Part shown: in pieces, positions 22,291 to 35,700 of the stretch
Layout: each line of letters begins with the position of its first letter
How positions within the stretch are numbered: position 1 is the first letter of the stretch
NCBI GenBank assembly: GCA_030522415.1
Contig: CM060108.1
Span: 37,904,256-37,968,255 of the forward strand
DNA: 64,000 nt
Source: Channallabes apus
Taxonomy: Eukaryota; Chordata; Actinopteri; Siluriformes; Clariidae
Reading direction: 5' to 3'
The notes under the pieces: generated by a model
Seen by the model: the letters and a program-made list of their open reading frames with translations, nothing else
The model's database searches: none
Told to the model about the DNA's origin: nothing
Program-made: the position numbers and the translations under genes

Positions 22291-22615
22291 TTTTTTGTTT
22301 TGTTTTGGCCGTGGGTACAGAGTCACCCCACTAATTAGTCCAAAAAATCTCGTCCACATCAAAAGAATACTGTATGCCTCTAGCAGAAACAAACAATGAG
22401 AATTTTGTTCTTCAAAATGAAAAATGTGCCTTCCTTTTAAAACTGTCCTGAACCAAATGAAATTTTAACATAAACCATCGACTATAGAACAAACATTAAT
22501 TGGGGAAAAAACTGTAATACAAACTTTGTTAAACAACACACACAGTACCTGAATTAAGTGTAGTCTTTGATTAGAACCGTCCCTGTAAATCTTCACCACT
22601 GCTTCAGTAATATTG
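22291..22615. other. No recognisable feature
   Basis: AT-rich sequence after the PRY relic. The SPRY half expected here is absent. Confidence 0.35.
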
Positions 22616-22619
22616 TCTG

Positions 22620-22975
22620 ATTTCATCTGCCCCTTTCAATCCGGTGACCCCCAGTGTATCCATGGGGTCCCCGAAAGAAGTCCCTTATCCCAGCTTTCCT
22701 CACCTGCTCAATGTGAAGCCACAATCTTATCCTTTCCTCTAAATCTTCACAGGGTAATTCTACTGCAAAATTTATGCCTTTATCCTTACAACCTGTGGGG
22801 TCATTGCTTCGTCTCCAAATTTCTTCCCTCAACCGTCTTTGAGTAAACTGGATGATAGTATGTCTGTTTTTATCGTCCACCTTTTCCAAACTCTGTGTAC
22901 AATATCGATGGCTCCTTCCGTCTTAGTCTCCATATCTGGGACAATCTTGCCAAGAATCTAAATGACCTCCTATCT
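22620..22975 (-). pseudogene. L1-type LINE ORF1 C-terminal relic
   Basis: Minus strand reads DDKNRHTIIQFTQRRLREEI and then GINFAVELPCEDLEERIRLW and IEQVRKAGIRDFFRG. This is the layout of the RNA-binding C-terminal part of fish L1/Tx1 ORF1 (a '..RLWP.IE.AR..GK.A.F.G' ending). The upstream part (AIDIVHRVW) is in another frame at 22870-22930. Truncated and dead. Confidence 0.65.
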
Positions 22976-23722
22976 TCATCTTTCTTCTCTTTCAAACCTT
23001 TATACAGAGACACCATCTTATTCTGTATCGTTCTACTTCTCTTTTTCTCATTTTCTTTACTTACAGTAGATGGACATTTAGTTTTTCCAAGTTTTCACTT
23101 TTGTATTGCCATTCTTTTATTTCGGTGTTAAACTGGACTGTTTTTGCTAAACTGGAAATCATGTGGCACTGCTTTGTTTCGTCTGCTCATTTAATTCTGC
23201 TAGCTGTTTATCAACTCTCTTTTTGAGATTTTATATGGCCGTCAAAATACTTTTGTTGTCACTTAAGCATTCTCATCGTCAGATGCTTTGGATCTCTTTT
23301 GCTTAGCAATATACGAACCACTAGAAAAAATATGTACATGTATGCATATGGACATGTATGTATTCACCAACTGTTCTTTTTGCTCATTTTGTTAAACATA
23401 CTGTGAAACTATAAATCAAATAGGAAATCATATGATCCACTAGATTCAGCCACTAGAACAGCATGTCTCGAACAAATACTTGCTGCAAACAAACTGCTTA
23501 TCATTATCAAGGATGTGTTTGAATGCAATCAGAAAATAAATGCATTATTTATAAACCAGGTAAAAAAAAAGCTGACATTTATTTCTGTTCTGAAAGATCC
23601 ACCATGCTTTCTTTTATTTTGCAAATTTGTTAGCCATAAATGTTTTTTGTTTCAAATTTTATATAACATACTGTACACAACCAAGGAATAATTTTTTTTT
23701 TTAAATAATCATTTAATTTATT
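22976..23722. other. Unassigned spacer
   Basis: AT-rich DNA, no gene or repeat ends identified. Confidence 0.35.
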
Positions 23723-23734
23723 AACATCAAAATG

Positions 23735-24101
23735 GGCGGCACGGTGGTGTAGTGGTTAGCACTGTCGCCTTGCACCTCCGGGGTCTGGGTTCGATTCCCC
23801 GGCCAGGTTCGATTCCCGTCTCTGTGTGCATGGAGTTTGCATGTTCTCCCCGTGCTTGGTGGGTTTCCTCCGGGTACTCCGGTTTCCTCCCACAGTCCAA
23901 AGATATGCAGATTAGGCTAATTGGCGTTCCTAAATTGCCCGTAGTGTGTGATTGGGTGTGTGAGTGTGTGTATGTGTGTATGTGCCCTGCGATGGATTGG
24001 CACCCTGTCCAGGGTGTACCCTGCCTAGTGCCCGAAGTCTCCTGGGATAGGCTCCAGGCCCCCCGCGACCCTGAACACAGGATTAAGCGGTATAGAAAAT
24101 G
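23735..24101 (+). mobile_element. V-SINE/DANA-like tRNA-derived SINE, tail split by a hAT element
   Basis: Starts GGCGGCACGGTGGTGTAGTGG (A box TGGTGTAGTGG) and carries two B boxes in tandem (GGTTCGATTCC at 23788-23798 and 23806-23816). The widespread fish SINE body follows ('tgcatgttctccccgtg', 'ggtttcctcccacagtccaaag'). The tail (AATG)n continues at 26909-26932 after the hAT insertion. A 12-bp target duplication AACATCAAAATG brackets the whole (23723-23734, 26933-26944). Confidence 0.9.
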
Positions 24102-24630
24102 CAGAGGTGGAAAGTAACGAATTACATTTACTCGCGTTACTGTAATTGAGTAGCTTTTTTTGTATTTCTACTTTTTAAAGTAGTTTTAAAAATCTGTAAT
24201 TTTACTTTTACTTAAGTACGTTTTGTTTGAAGTATTGTAATTCGCTACATTTTAAATCATATTCGCTACTGAGTAAAAAATAAATGAATGAAAATGATAA
24301 AATAATAAAAATATTATGCTTTGTATAAATGCTCCGTTGCGCTCGCGTGTGTGTATCATGTCCTGGTCGCGCGCCGCTCCAGACTCCACTCCAGGTTTTC
24401 TGACATCGGCATCTTCCTGACCTTCCACACGGTCGCTTCCGCCCTGAGTGACGTCATCGACTAGCGCGACCATGTATAAACCGGAGAGAGACGCGGGAAA
24501 GATGAAAGAGGTTGTGATTTTGGCGTTTTGATATTTGGTTGTGTATTCCGGTTTTGACTTTTTGCCTCCAATTGACTTTGATTATTGCTTTGTCCCTTTG
24601 GTTTGGTTGGTCTTTGTATATATTTGTAGT

Positions 24631-26214
24631 CAGTGGCGGACTGGGACAATAATTCAGGCCGGGAATTTGACTCCACTCCCAGGCCACCTCTGCTGCTGCA
24701 GTCACCACCACCCTATTCATGTAATCTACTGGACTGATAAACTTGTAGGCTAACCCTATTATTGTAACAGGTAGACTACCAGATGCAATATAAATGAATA
24801 AAAAAAATAACCCTTAACAACTCACTAGGAATACACCATTTATACTACCAAACCAATGACAAATAGAAAACTGTCTTTTTAAAAGAGATAATAAGAGACA
24901 CATTCACATGTTGAAATTTTACATTTTATGTATTTTCAGTGCTCAACTCTAGTATACCAAATGTATCAGAAACACAAACACAAATAAACTTAACAAAACC
25001 TATGACAGCGTAAGTAACAGATAACAATGTTTACTCAATTATGGCATTATGTGGAACAGACCAGTAAGAGTAAACAGTAAGTAATTAGCACTACTAGTGA
25101 TTTCACTGTCTCCTTCATCTTTCCCTGAATCCTTCTCTCTCTCACTCTGCACATCTAGTTGCTCTGCAATATGAAATAAGCGCGTTCAATAATCTGTATT
25201 TATAATTGTGCAGCCATCAGTTGTATGTCCCCAAAATCACAGTCCTACTACTGATCTTATAAATCATAAAAAGCACATGTTGTTTAAAAAGTATAGCTGC
25301 TACCTTCATGCTTTGCTTATCTTAAACTTTACCTGAAGGTTCCTGCTCTGACTCAAACGCTGAACTGTCCACCACCTCTACTGTAGCGCAACAGCAGGAG
25401 CATTTGCAGCACTAGTGCTACTGCTGCTTCCTTCCTCACCTTTTATAAATAAATAAATAAACAAACAAACATTGCAGACTGCATATTGTAGACTAGAAAT
25501 GAAAAATCAAAATAACTAATACTGTATTCTTTTCCATACCATCTACTTGATTTATTTATTATTTAAAAAATTTGACCCACTAACACTATTTTGTCTACTT
25601 TTTATTCATTTTTATTTATTATATTAAAAATATGCTACATGTAGACGAAACGAGACTTGACACAGCACAGCAGCACTTACATATTGTTGCTCGTTTGTTG
25701 GTTTAATTTTATCTATTGTGATTATCTAAGTGATTTGGAGAAAGTGTTCGTCTGCCAAATTATTATAAATATAATGTAAATGTAATCTTGACCTACCTGT
25801 TCCCTTACTGGCGAACATGGCTGGGATTTTGCAGCAGCTTGCTGCGTCTGCGGCCGGGGCTTTTTTTCTTTTTATATGCTCCCTCTCTGCTCCCCCTTTG
25901 CGTTTACGCTCCATTTTTTGAACAATTTAGTCAGATATACCCTGTCTCTGGATATAGCCAGATATTAGGCAGTGCGTCGCTGACGTTGGGTCATGTGGGC
26001 GGTCATGAGGGAGTGTAATTTTCCCTCCTGATCTTCTAATCTTCCCTTTCCATTGCCTGATTCGTAGATTGAGAGATCCGTCAATTAATTAGTAGTTGCA
26101 CACCAGCCTATCACATGCCAGGCTGATCGTCTGCACAGCGGCAGCCGGCAGGCCAGAACGACCGTCAGGCCACCGGGAAATGTCCCGGTGCTCCCGATGG
26201 CCAGTCCGCCCCTG
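24631..26214. mobile_element. Nested hAT element (CAGTGGCGGACTGG ends)
   Basis: Ends CAGTGGCGGACTGG and CCAGTCCGCCCCTG, flanked by TTTGTAGT / TTTGTAGA (24623-24630, 26215-26222), an 8-bp duplication with one mismatch. No transposase frame. A decayed SINE tail-like stretch lies near 25730-25785. Confidence 0.8.
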
Positions 26215-26374
26215 TTTGTAGATAATTTCATTGTTTTTGGTTTAGGGAGTCCGGGAAGGTACCTGTATTTTTGTTTGTGTGTGTGTTTTTTTGCAGGTAA
26301 TCTAGCTACTAAATATGAATACCATTTTGTTTATTATTTTGGCCTGGGTCCAACCTGAATCTGATCCTCCTCCT

Positions 26375-26376
<2 letters not shown>

Positions 26377-26439
<63 letters not shown>
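26377..26439 (+). repeat. (GT)n microsatellite
   Basis: About 31 GT units inside the hAT element at 24102-26908. Confidence 0.95.
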
Positions 26440-26441
<2 letters not shown>

Positions 26442-26944
26442 AAACCTCATTATTTCATCAGTTAATGATTGGATCTAGTTCTTTCTGCCATATACCACCA
26501 TTTCCATACAGTTATGTATATTATAAATAGAACCCTGAACCATTCTTTTGCTGTTTGGCAATAGACTGGGACGTAACACCATATTTAAGTGACCACTTTG
26601 ATTTTCAAGCACAAGAAAGACAACAGCTTTATTATGCAAATGTGTTCCTTCAGTTAAAAACAACTACTTTGAGATTTACATCTGCTCATCTTTTTTGAAA
26701 TACGAATGCCTCATCCCACCCCGCTGTTAAAAAAAATAAAAAAGTAACTCGGTAACTTTTACTCTGAGTACATTTTTTAATGAGCTACTTTTTACATTTA
26801 CTTGAGTAAATTTTTATAATTGTAACTTTACTTGTACTTAAGTAAAATTTCACTGAAGTAACAGTACTTGTACTTGAGTACAAAATTTTATTACTCTTTC
26901 CACCTCTGAGAAAATGAATGAATGAATGAATGAACATCAAAATG

Positions 26945-27297
26945 TTGTTCATCATATCAATTTGCCCTGGGGAAAAAAAGTTTGACCAACAAACCATACA
27001 GTACTTAACTGATACAGTAAGTGGTTTCAATTAAACTACACACACTCATACACCCCATGAGTTTCAAAAGAAACTAAATTCCTTTCTGGATTGTCCTACT
27101 GTAATTAAAGCTCTGACTTAGCATTCCACTAGGAAGCTGTGGCAAGACCTTCAACTGGCAGTTCATGTTTGAATGTGTTCCAATGTGGATGAATTCAAGC
27201 AATGATAAGAAAGAAACACTGACCAAAATTATTTTACAGCAATATGAAAGGCTGAACTTAACAAATATATATTTTCTTTGCATTTTCCACAATCCAG
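26945..27297. other. 5' flank/intron of the BTN-like gene
   Basis: No signal-peptide exon can be read here: no ATG followed by a hydrophobic stretch and a phase-1 GT donor. The acceptor at 27296-27297 (cacaatccAG) ends it. The first coding exon is unrecognised or lies elsewhere. Confidence 0.5.
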
Positions 27298-27648
27298 AGC
27301 GTTTAACGGTATTTGGTCCAGGAGTTCCTCTTCATGCTGTAGCTGGTGAAGATCTGGTTCTTCCATGTTTTATCAAACCCAATATCAGTGCTGTGGACAT
27401 GACAGTGGAGTGGTTCAAACTAGAGTCAGGGGTCTCATCAGTTCATCTCTATAAGGATCATCAAGACAGAAATGAAAAGCAAGCGAAGTCCTACATTGGA
27501 AGAACATCATTGTTCAAAGAGGAACTACAGAAAGGCAACGCTTCACTTAAACTCTCTGCTATCCGAGTCTCTGATGAAGGAGAATATACGTGTCTAATTG
27601 AGGATAAATCCTGGTCTGATGATATTGCTGTTCAAGTCTTAGTCAAAG
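27298..27648 (+). CDS. Exon: IgV domain
   Basis: 117 codons, phase 1 in and out. Contains the B-strand cysteine in VLPC, the core Trp in VEWFKLE and the F-strand signature DEGEYTC, with [19 protein letters not shown] between, a run typical of BTN IgV domains. One potential N-glycosylation site (NAS). Donor AAAG|GTAAGT is strong. If the donor is skipped, the frame continues 54 codons into the intron through a hydrophobic stretch and stops at 27812. Confidence 0.92.
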
Positions 27649-28787
27649 GTAAGTTCCATTTCTATTTCTTAATTTCTGCATTGAGGATATATAGTATAGT
27701 TTTAACTGAATACTGTTTTTTTCCCCTCTTAACATTGCTCGTTATTTTTACTTTGGTTCTCTGTGAAAGGAATTTGAGAGAAGACAGTGATGTAGATGAT
27801 TTGAATCCTTGATAGTGTAACAATCAGATTTGTTATAAACCTAGTTACACTAAAACTTCTGGTGTGGTGTAGGCCTAGCGGCACAAGAGAAGACAAACAG
27901 CAACAATTTAACTAGGGCTGCAACAACTAATCGATAAAATCGATAATGAAATTCGTTGTCAACGAATGCCGTTATCGATTAGTTGGGCTGCTCAAGTTAT
28001 TGAGGCGCGCGACCACAAGATGCACAAATACACACACAGATACACAGTCGCTCCCGCAATGGAGTTTACACAAGCGTTTGCAGGAAAAAGCGCGCACCCC
28101 AAGTCCTCCAAGGTATGGGAGCAATTTACATTAAACACCTCTTATCGGGCGTTAAAACGAGTGTTTTCTGCCGTTCGTAGTGTCCGGTGAGCGCGGATGA
28201 AGTGCCGAGGGTTTTCTACACATAGGAGTCAGTGAGTGTGTTCACACTGGCTTTGGTGACGTGCGTTTGCCCGGCTGCGCGGTTATGCGGTGTAAAAAAA
28301 AAAAAAAAAAGTTGCATGCAGCTTTTTCTTGGCGCTCAAATCCCAACGAACACACGGAAAACACTTCTAGTTCGTTTTCTTCACGTTCATTTGACACGTC
28401 GGAGGACCGGATATATCCCATGATCCTACATGCTATACAGAGGGAAATGCGGGAAAAGGGCAAAATAAACAGAGTGAACCCAGTATCGGCAAGTTTTTTC
28501 TCTCCCTACGTCGCCGTATTACGAGACTGTCTAGTATAGCAAAATGGTCTATATATTTATTTTTATTATTTTTTTATTGAGACAAAAAAAAGGGTAAAAT
28601 ACACACGAGAGGATTGAAATAAACTGTGTAAACCGTGAAAAGAATGTAGTAGACACTTCAATTAAAAATATCATAATCTAGAAGTCTATTCTTATTATTA
28701 AGTTGAATTAATTTAAGAGAATTTAAAATTGAGGTCATTCTTAATAACTGAATGTCAGTGTATTTAAAAAAATAATAAAATATATAT

Positions 28788-28864
<77 letters not shown>

Positions 28865-29085
28865 GTATATACACACTGTCAACATGCCATCTGCAATTAC
28901 TGTTAAAAACAAAAATGTTGATTTACAAAAAATAAGGTTTAAATGTCAAAATTAAAGATAATTAAACTCTATGTGGCTATTGCATTTTTTAAAGTTTACT
29001 TTTATACATAAATAATACCCTGATTTATGGTTATATATAGTTAAGCAAAACATCAAATTAAAGCGTCTAGCTTTTATTCAATTAA

Positions 29086-29123
<38 letters not shown>

Positions 29124-32100
29124 GATGGCAAGTTGACAGTGTTATAAATATAACATTTATATATAATTATAAGCAAAACATCAAATTAAAGAAGCGTTTA
29201 GCTGTTATCCGATTAATCGAAACAATAATCGACCAACTAATCGATTATCAAAATAATCGTTAGTTGCAGCCCTAAATTTAACCAAAACCCAAAGTGTATT
29301 AAGTGACAAAAAACAAAACCAAACGGTGCACCAAAGAAACACAATATATACAAAATATATACAAATACCCAAAATGGATGGCTGTGTGGAGTCTGGGTTA
29401 TTTATGAGTGTGTTTGTGAGTGAGTGTAGCGGGAGAGATGGCTCGGTCTGACCGTTATTATTGAATCAGTCCAGGAGCACGAAAACGGGTGCAAGAGGTG
29501 TAGTGAATGAGTCCGGCAAGGATTAATCCAGAAAATAGTCAAATCCCACTCGTCATGGTCTTCACTCTCTCTCTTGTACATTCACAGTGCTGTCTCCTTT
29601 AATCTCCTTTCATAATCTCTCTCCCCTCTCGCTTCTTCGCGGCTGACCAGGTGACCTCCTGCGTCACCGCCGACCTCGCGCGACCAGGAATCGCAGTCTT
29701 GCAAGAGTATGATCCAGATCCAAAACCCGGTTTAAAACCCACCTTTATGGGGAACAGCTGCTTTTCCTTTATCAGTTTATTAATTCTTCCCCTATAAAAA
29801 GCCCTTTATGTGGCTGTGCTACAATAGTATTCATTGCTTTGTCTCGTGCAATGTTCAGAGGCCCTTGCCCAGGACTGATGCCACTTGTCAGGAAGCTCTC
29901 CAAAGTGTCCTGTAGAAACCTATGAGTGTGAAAGGAGGAAACCAACAGGTCATATAGGTGTTGCTGTGTCGTCTTAATCATTGTTACAGTATTGTGGGCT
30001 CAGCTCAAGTATTATGATGCCACATGTTGGGTCTTTTCAGAAGCTCCAGCTGGGTTGGCTACTGTCCCAGTCAGACCATTAGCAGTTAACAGACCAATAC
30101 AAACAATGACATAAAAAGATGTATTGGACAGACACAGACTTTAGCACAGACTGCAATAGGCAGAAACTTCACTTGTTTGGTCATATCTATAGGATAAATC
30201 ACAATCAGTTGATAAAAGTGGTGACGTTTGGAATGATAAGTGGGTCAAATCAGAAAGGGAGACCATGCAGGAAATGATTTGATGATGATAGACACGGGTG
30301 TGGGGACAGAGCACAGAACTTCAATCACAAGCCCAAGAACAGAAAAGAACGGAGAAAAAGAATACAAAGTGACATTAACACCAACTGGCGGGGCCCATGA
30401 TGAGTCAGATTGATTGAAATGCTCAAATGTTTCTTAAATGTGCACACTCATCCTCTGAATAGTGCTTTTTGTGTGTGAAATGAAATGAGTGAAAGTTCAA
30501 GTACTGATGTTTGGTTGAATTATTTGTGCATTGTTTCTAATGATTGCAAGCCTTATTTGTTGTCGTCATTGCTCACTGTTGCACCAGAAGATGTGAAGTG
30601 TTATAACTTATGCTCTTACAGTCATCTTCTTAAGATTTTTCTTATTTTGTCAAAAAAAATTGGAATTTAATTGTCATTAATGATTGTAGCTCAGGGAAGT
30701 CACCCAGTGATCACGATGGAGAGTTATGATAACTCAGGAGGGATTAATCTAGTGTGTGAGTCCAGAGGCTGGAACCCTGAACCTGCTGTTCTGTGGCTGG
30801 ATAGAGAAGGAGACCCTCTGCCTGCTGAAGAGACACAGACACACCGAGACACTGAGGGCTTCAATCTTAAACGCCGCATCACTGTTCAAGATTATAGTGA
30901 CTCCAACAAATTTTACTGCAGATTTCAACAACCCGATCACATGATGGACACAGAGGTCATCATTAACAGTAAGTTATAATGATGCATTTAAAGAAATAAG
31001 CTCTTAGACTTTTAGATGTAAATTGAACCTTCTATGGTAATTAAATATGCACATAATCAGAGCAAAATATAATTTTTTTTATATACTGTATCTGTAATGT
31101 GTTAAATGTGTTTTCATTTTAGAGGAAGTCTTTCGTTCTTGGAAGTGGAATGTCGGCATCTCAGTTTCAGCATGTCTTATTGCTGTTGGATTGATTGTAA
31201 CAGCAGTCATTTGTCACAAAATAGGTAAAAAAAAAATAAAAAACTTGCTCTCCATATTTAAGTAATATTGTAGTTTAAACTCCATAGTCATCTTTAGTCA
31301 TGAGCCCAGATGTCCATGCTCTCTCTACAAAGTATGGTTTAATTTAATCTTGTCTTACATTATCACTACTCTGCCTTTATCAATTTTGTTTTATCACAAA
31401 GATTAAAAAAAGACCTTTTTGAAAGAAAGCATGCGTTCACTAGTATGTATTTGTAAGAATTGAGTGGCCTGCACAGAACTGATATCAATGTCTGTCCTTG
31501 CTAATAATCTTGTACAATGTACAGTATGTCACATCCCAATACCCACACTGCAAAACCTAGGAAAGAGCCTTCTCAGAAGACTGGGGGCTGTTAGAAAAGA
31601 GTGACTACAGTAAATATGGAATGGAATGTTTTAAAAGCACTCACTGTATGGGTATGACAGTTGGTTGTCTGCAAACTTATAAACACAAAGGCCATGCCCT
31701 TGTAAGGCTAACTGAAAATAATATTACCAAATTACAGGCAGTTCAGGTCACGTATGCAGCTTTAAACAAGTATACTTTACTGTAAGTTATAGAAATTCAA
31801 TACATGAAATACTTAAGAGCCCATAACGGACTGGTAACATGTTTAGTTCTGCAAAATGTAAGGCAACATAAGAAAGACATAATTATTATCAAATTATTAA
31901 TTAGTATAATAAGGTGATAAGCAAAATGTCAAACCCATTTCTGCCATCATCTCTTCAATAAGTCATCTTTATGCAGAAAAAAGCAATACAAGGTTTTATT
32001 AAACATTCACAGTTCTAAAATATATATATATATAATAAAATCTTGTCACTACATACACAGCATTAGGCAGTACCTTACAAAGACATTCTACAGAATTCAT

Positions 32101-32743
32101 CACACCACAGGTTACATCACTCGTATGCTTAAGTTTGAGTGCCTTTGTGTTCTTTACATCAGCACTGTAATGTCTCTAATAGTAATATTTTAATATTTTC
32201 TGTTTTCAGAGCAGCAGAGACAGAAGCTGGAAGCTGGTAATTACACTAGAACTTGAACATGTTTTTCAAATATCTGAAGTACTGTAAGTAGAGAGCATGT
32301 GTTTCATAGTGTGAGCACTGCATGTTGGTGCTCCACAATACACTCCCACATACAGGTAACTGTTACAACTGACACAGTGGCAGGTCTGGGGCTCTCAGCA
32401 CAGCAATCAGTGTTACTGCTCATTCATGCCGCATATTTATTATAGAGACAAATCCAAGAAGAATATTACAGTATGTTGGAATAATCAAGTATATTAGGGC
32501 AAAACAGTAAACTTTCTAACATGCAAGGGAACTGCCTTAAAAAAGTACAACATGAATCTTTTGAGAATCCAGCTGGCACTAGGATGAGAATTTAAAGCTA
32601 ATTCACCCCAGCTCGTCCCAGCCCCTACTCTCACTGCTCCACTATGATCTACTCAACTGCTTACTGAATAGAAAGATACTTTTAAGTGTTTTAATTTGTT
32701 TAGATTATTGTGGTAACTAAAGCTACCGAAAATAGCAGTAGCA

Positions 32744-32781
<38 letters not shown>

Positions 32782-35700
32782 TAGTTTTATTTATAAAGCG
32801 CTAATAATAATACCTTCACCACAGCTGAATGCAGCAGATACCAAACTCAAATCAAATCACAAAGTTAGTGGACATGAACAAACCTGAACTGGTGAACATT
32901 AAAATTATAGCGCTGATCTTGCACCTGATAAAACACAATAGACCAACACCAGCAGATGACATGGCTTCCCAAACTGACAAGGCAAACTTTACACTGGATC
33001 TCAAGCGACTTGGATTCTGTGCCTATCCTCTCTTTCTCCAGACTCTGGGACCTTGATTTCCAAATAAAATGCAAAATTTACTTTCATCTGAAAAGAGGAC
33101 TTTGGCCCACTGAGCAACAGTCCAGTCCTTTTTGTCCTTAGCGCAGGTAAGACCCTTCTGATGTTGTCTCTGGTTCAAGAATGGCTTGACACAAGGAATG
33201 CGACAGTTGTAGCCGTGTCCTGGATATGTCTGTGCGTGGTGGCTCTTGAAGCACTGACTTCAGCTGCAGACCACTACTTGTGAATCTCCCCCAAATTCAT
33301 AAATGGGCTTTGTTTCACAATCCTCCCAAGGCTGCAGTAATCCCTGTTGCTTATGCACCTTTTTCTACCACATTTTTTCCTTCTATTCAACTTTTGCATC
33401 CTACCCTCCAAATGCAGGTGTGCAGGGCGTCAATGATCGTCATCTGGACATTTAAACCTTTGCAGGTGTTTTGAGTTAATTAGCTGATTAGAGTGTGACA
33501 CCATGAGTCATATTGAACATTTTTACAATATTCTAATTTTCTGAGACACTGAATTTTGGGTTCTTATTAGCTGTAAGCAATAATCACCAAAATTAAAACA
33601 AATAAACACTTGAAATACATCAGCCTGTGTGTAATGAATCTATATACTGTACTATAATAATATTTTAATTAAATTACTGAAATAAATAAACTTTTTAATG
33701 ATATTCAAATTATGAACAAATTAGGAAAAATATGGTGAATCAAAATGTCATGGTGTCAACAAATCCCAAAAAAGTTGGGACAAGGCCATTTTCAACAGAC
33801 GTCTGGGGACCGAGGAGACCAGTTTCTCAAGTTTAGAAATAGGAATGCTCTCCCATTCTTGTCTAATACAGGCCTCTAACTGTTCAATCGTCTTGGGCCT
33901 TCTTTGTCGCACCTTCCTCTTTATGATGCGCCAAATGTTCTCTATAGGGGAAAGATCTGCACTGCAGACTGGCCATTTCAGTACCCGGATCCTTCTCCTA
34001 CGCAGCCATGATGTTGTGATTGATGCAGAATGTGGTCTGGCATTATCTTGTTGAAAAATGCAGGGTCTTCCCTGAAAGAGATGATGTCTGGATGGGAGCA
34101 TATGTTGTTCTAGAACCTGAATATATTTTTCTGCATTGATGGTGCCTTTCCAGACATGCAAGTTGCCCATGCCACACGCACTCATGCAACCCCATACCAT
34201 CAGAGATGCAGGCTGCTGAACTGAGCGTTGATAACAACTTGGGTTGTCCTTGTCCTCTTTGGCCCGGATGACATGGCGTCCCACATTTCCAACAAGAACT
34301 TCGAATCGTGACTCGTCTGACCACAGAACAGTCTTCCATTTTGCCACACTCCATTTTAAATGATCCCTGGCCCAATGAAAACGCCTGTGCTTGTGGATCT
34401 TGCTTAGAAATGGCTTCTTCTTTGCACTGTAGAGCTTCAGCTGGCAAATTGGCCAATCATGTTGCCAATTAACCTAATTACTGTTAATTGGTCTTCCAGC
34501 TCTTCGTTATGCTCAAATTTACTTTTTCCAGCCTCTTATTGCTACTTGTCCCAACTTTTTTGGGATTTGTTGACACCGTGAAATTTGGAATCAACATATT
34601 TTTCCTTTAAAATTATAAATTTTCTCGGATTAAACTTTTGATCTGTCATCTATGTTCTATTCTGAATAAAATATTGACATTTGCCATCTCCACATCATTG
34701 CATTCAGTTTTTATTCACAATTTGTTTAGTGTTCCAACTTTTTTGGAATCCGGTTTGAATAATACTTAACACTGATTATGCTTTATCCTCAGATATTCAA
34801 ATGGAGAAGCAAAACACAGGTGAGAATCAGATACAGTGCTCTAGTGCAATAGTAGTGACCTGCTACAGGTCTCAAAATAGTTGGGATGGGGGCATGTTTA
34901 CCATGGTGTAGCATCTTCTCTTCTTTTCAAAACAGTTTGAAGATGTCTGGGCATTGAGGTTATGAGTTAATGGTGTTTTGGTGTTTTGACTTTGGTCCCA
35001 TTCTTGCCTGATATAGGTTTTCAGCTGCTGAATTCATAGCCTCAGCTGGTCGTCTTTGATGTATTTTTCATTTAATGATGTGCCAAATGTGGACTGCAGG
35101 CAGGCCAATTCAGCACCAGAACTCTTCTACTACGAAGCCATGCTATTGTCATAGCTACAGGATGTGCTTTTGCATTGTCCTGCTGAAATACACAAAGCCT
35201 TCCCTGAAATAGACGTCATTGGGAGGGGAGCATATGTTGCTCTAAAAGCATTATATACATTTTAGCATTCATAGTGCCTTCCAAAACATGCAAGCTGCCC
35301 ATACCGTTTACACTTATGCACCCCCATACCATCAAAGATGCTGGCTTTTGAACGGAATACTGATAACATGCTGGAAGATCTCCCTCCTCTTTAGCCCGGA
35401 GGACACAACGTCCATGATTTCCAAGAAGAATGTAAAATTTAAACTCGTTTGACCATAGAACACTTTTCCACTTTGAAAGAGTCTATTTTAAATGAGCCTT
35501 GGCCCACAGGACACAATGCCGCTTCTGGACCATGTTCACATATGGCTTCCTTTTTGCATGATACCGCTTTAGATGGCACAGCGGATTGTGTTTACCGGGC
35601 CCATTTAGTACCGTCAATGACGCAATCATGCAGATGAGTGATGGAGTGTCGTCTGAGGGCACGAAGACCACGGCCATCCAACAAAGGTCTTCGGCCTTGT

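Larger units (their letters stand above)
24102..26908. mobile_element. hAT non-autonomous element in the SINE tail
   Basis: Ends CAGAGGTGGAAAG and CTTTCCACCTCTG with an 8-bp duplication AGAAAATG (24094-24101, 26909-26916). Sub-terminal sequence is rich in TACTTGAGTA-type palindromes. It contains a nested hAT element and a GT microsatellite. No transposase recognised. The same family occurs at 58495-59129. Confidence 0.9.

Noticed and set aside
27165..27297. Upstream extension of the IgV exon as a first coding exon
   Set aside because: No signal peptide; an acceptor AG at 27296-27297 in the right phase makes this intron.
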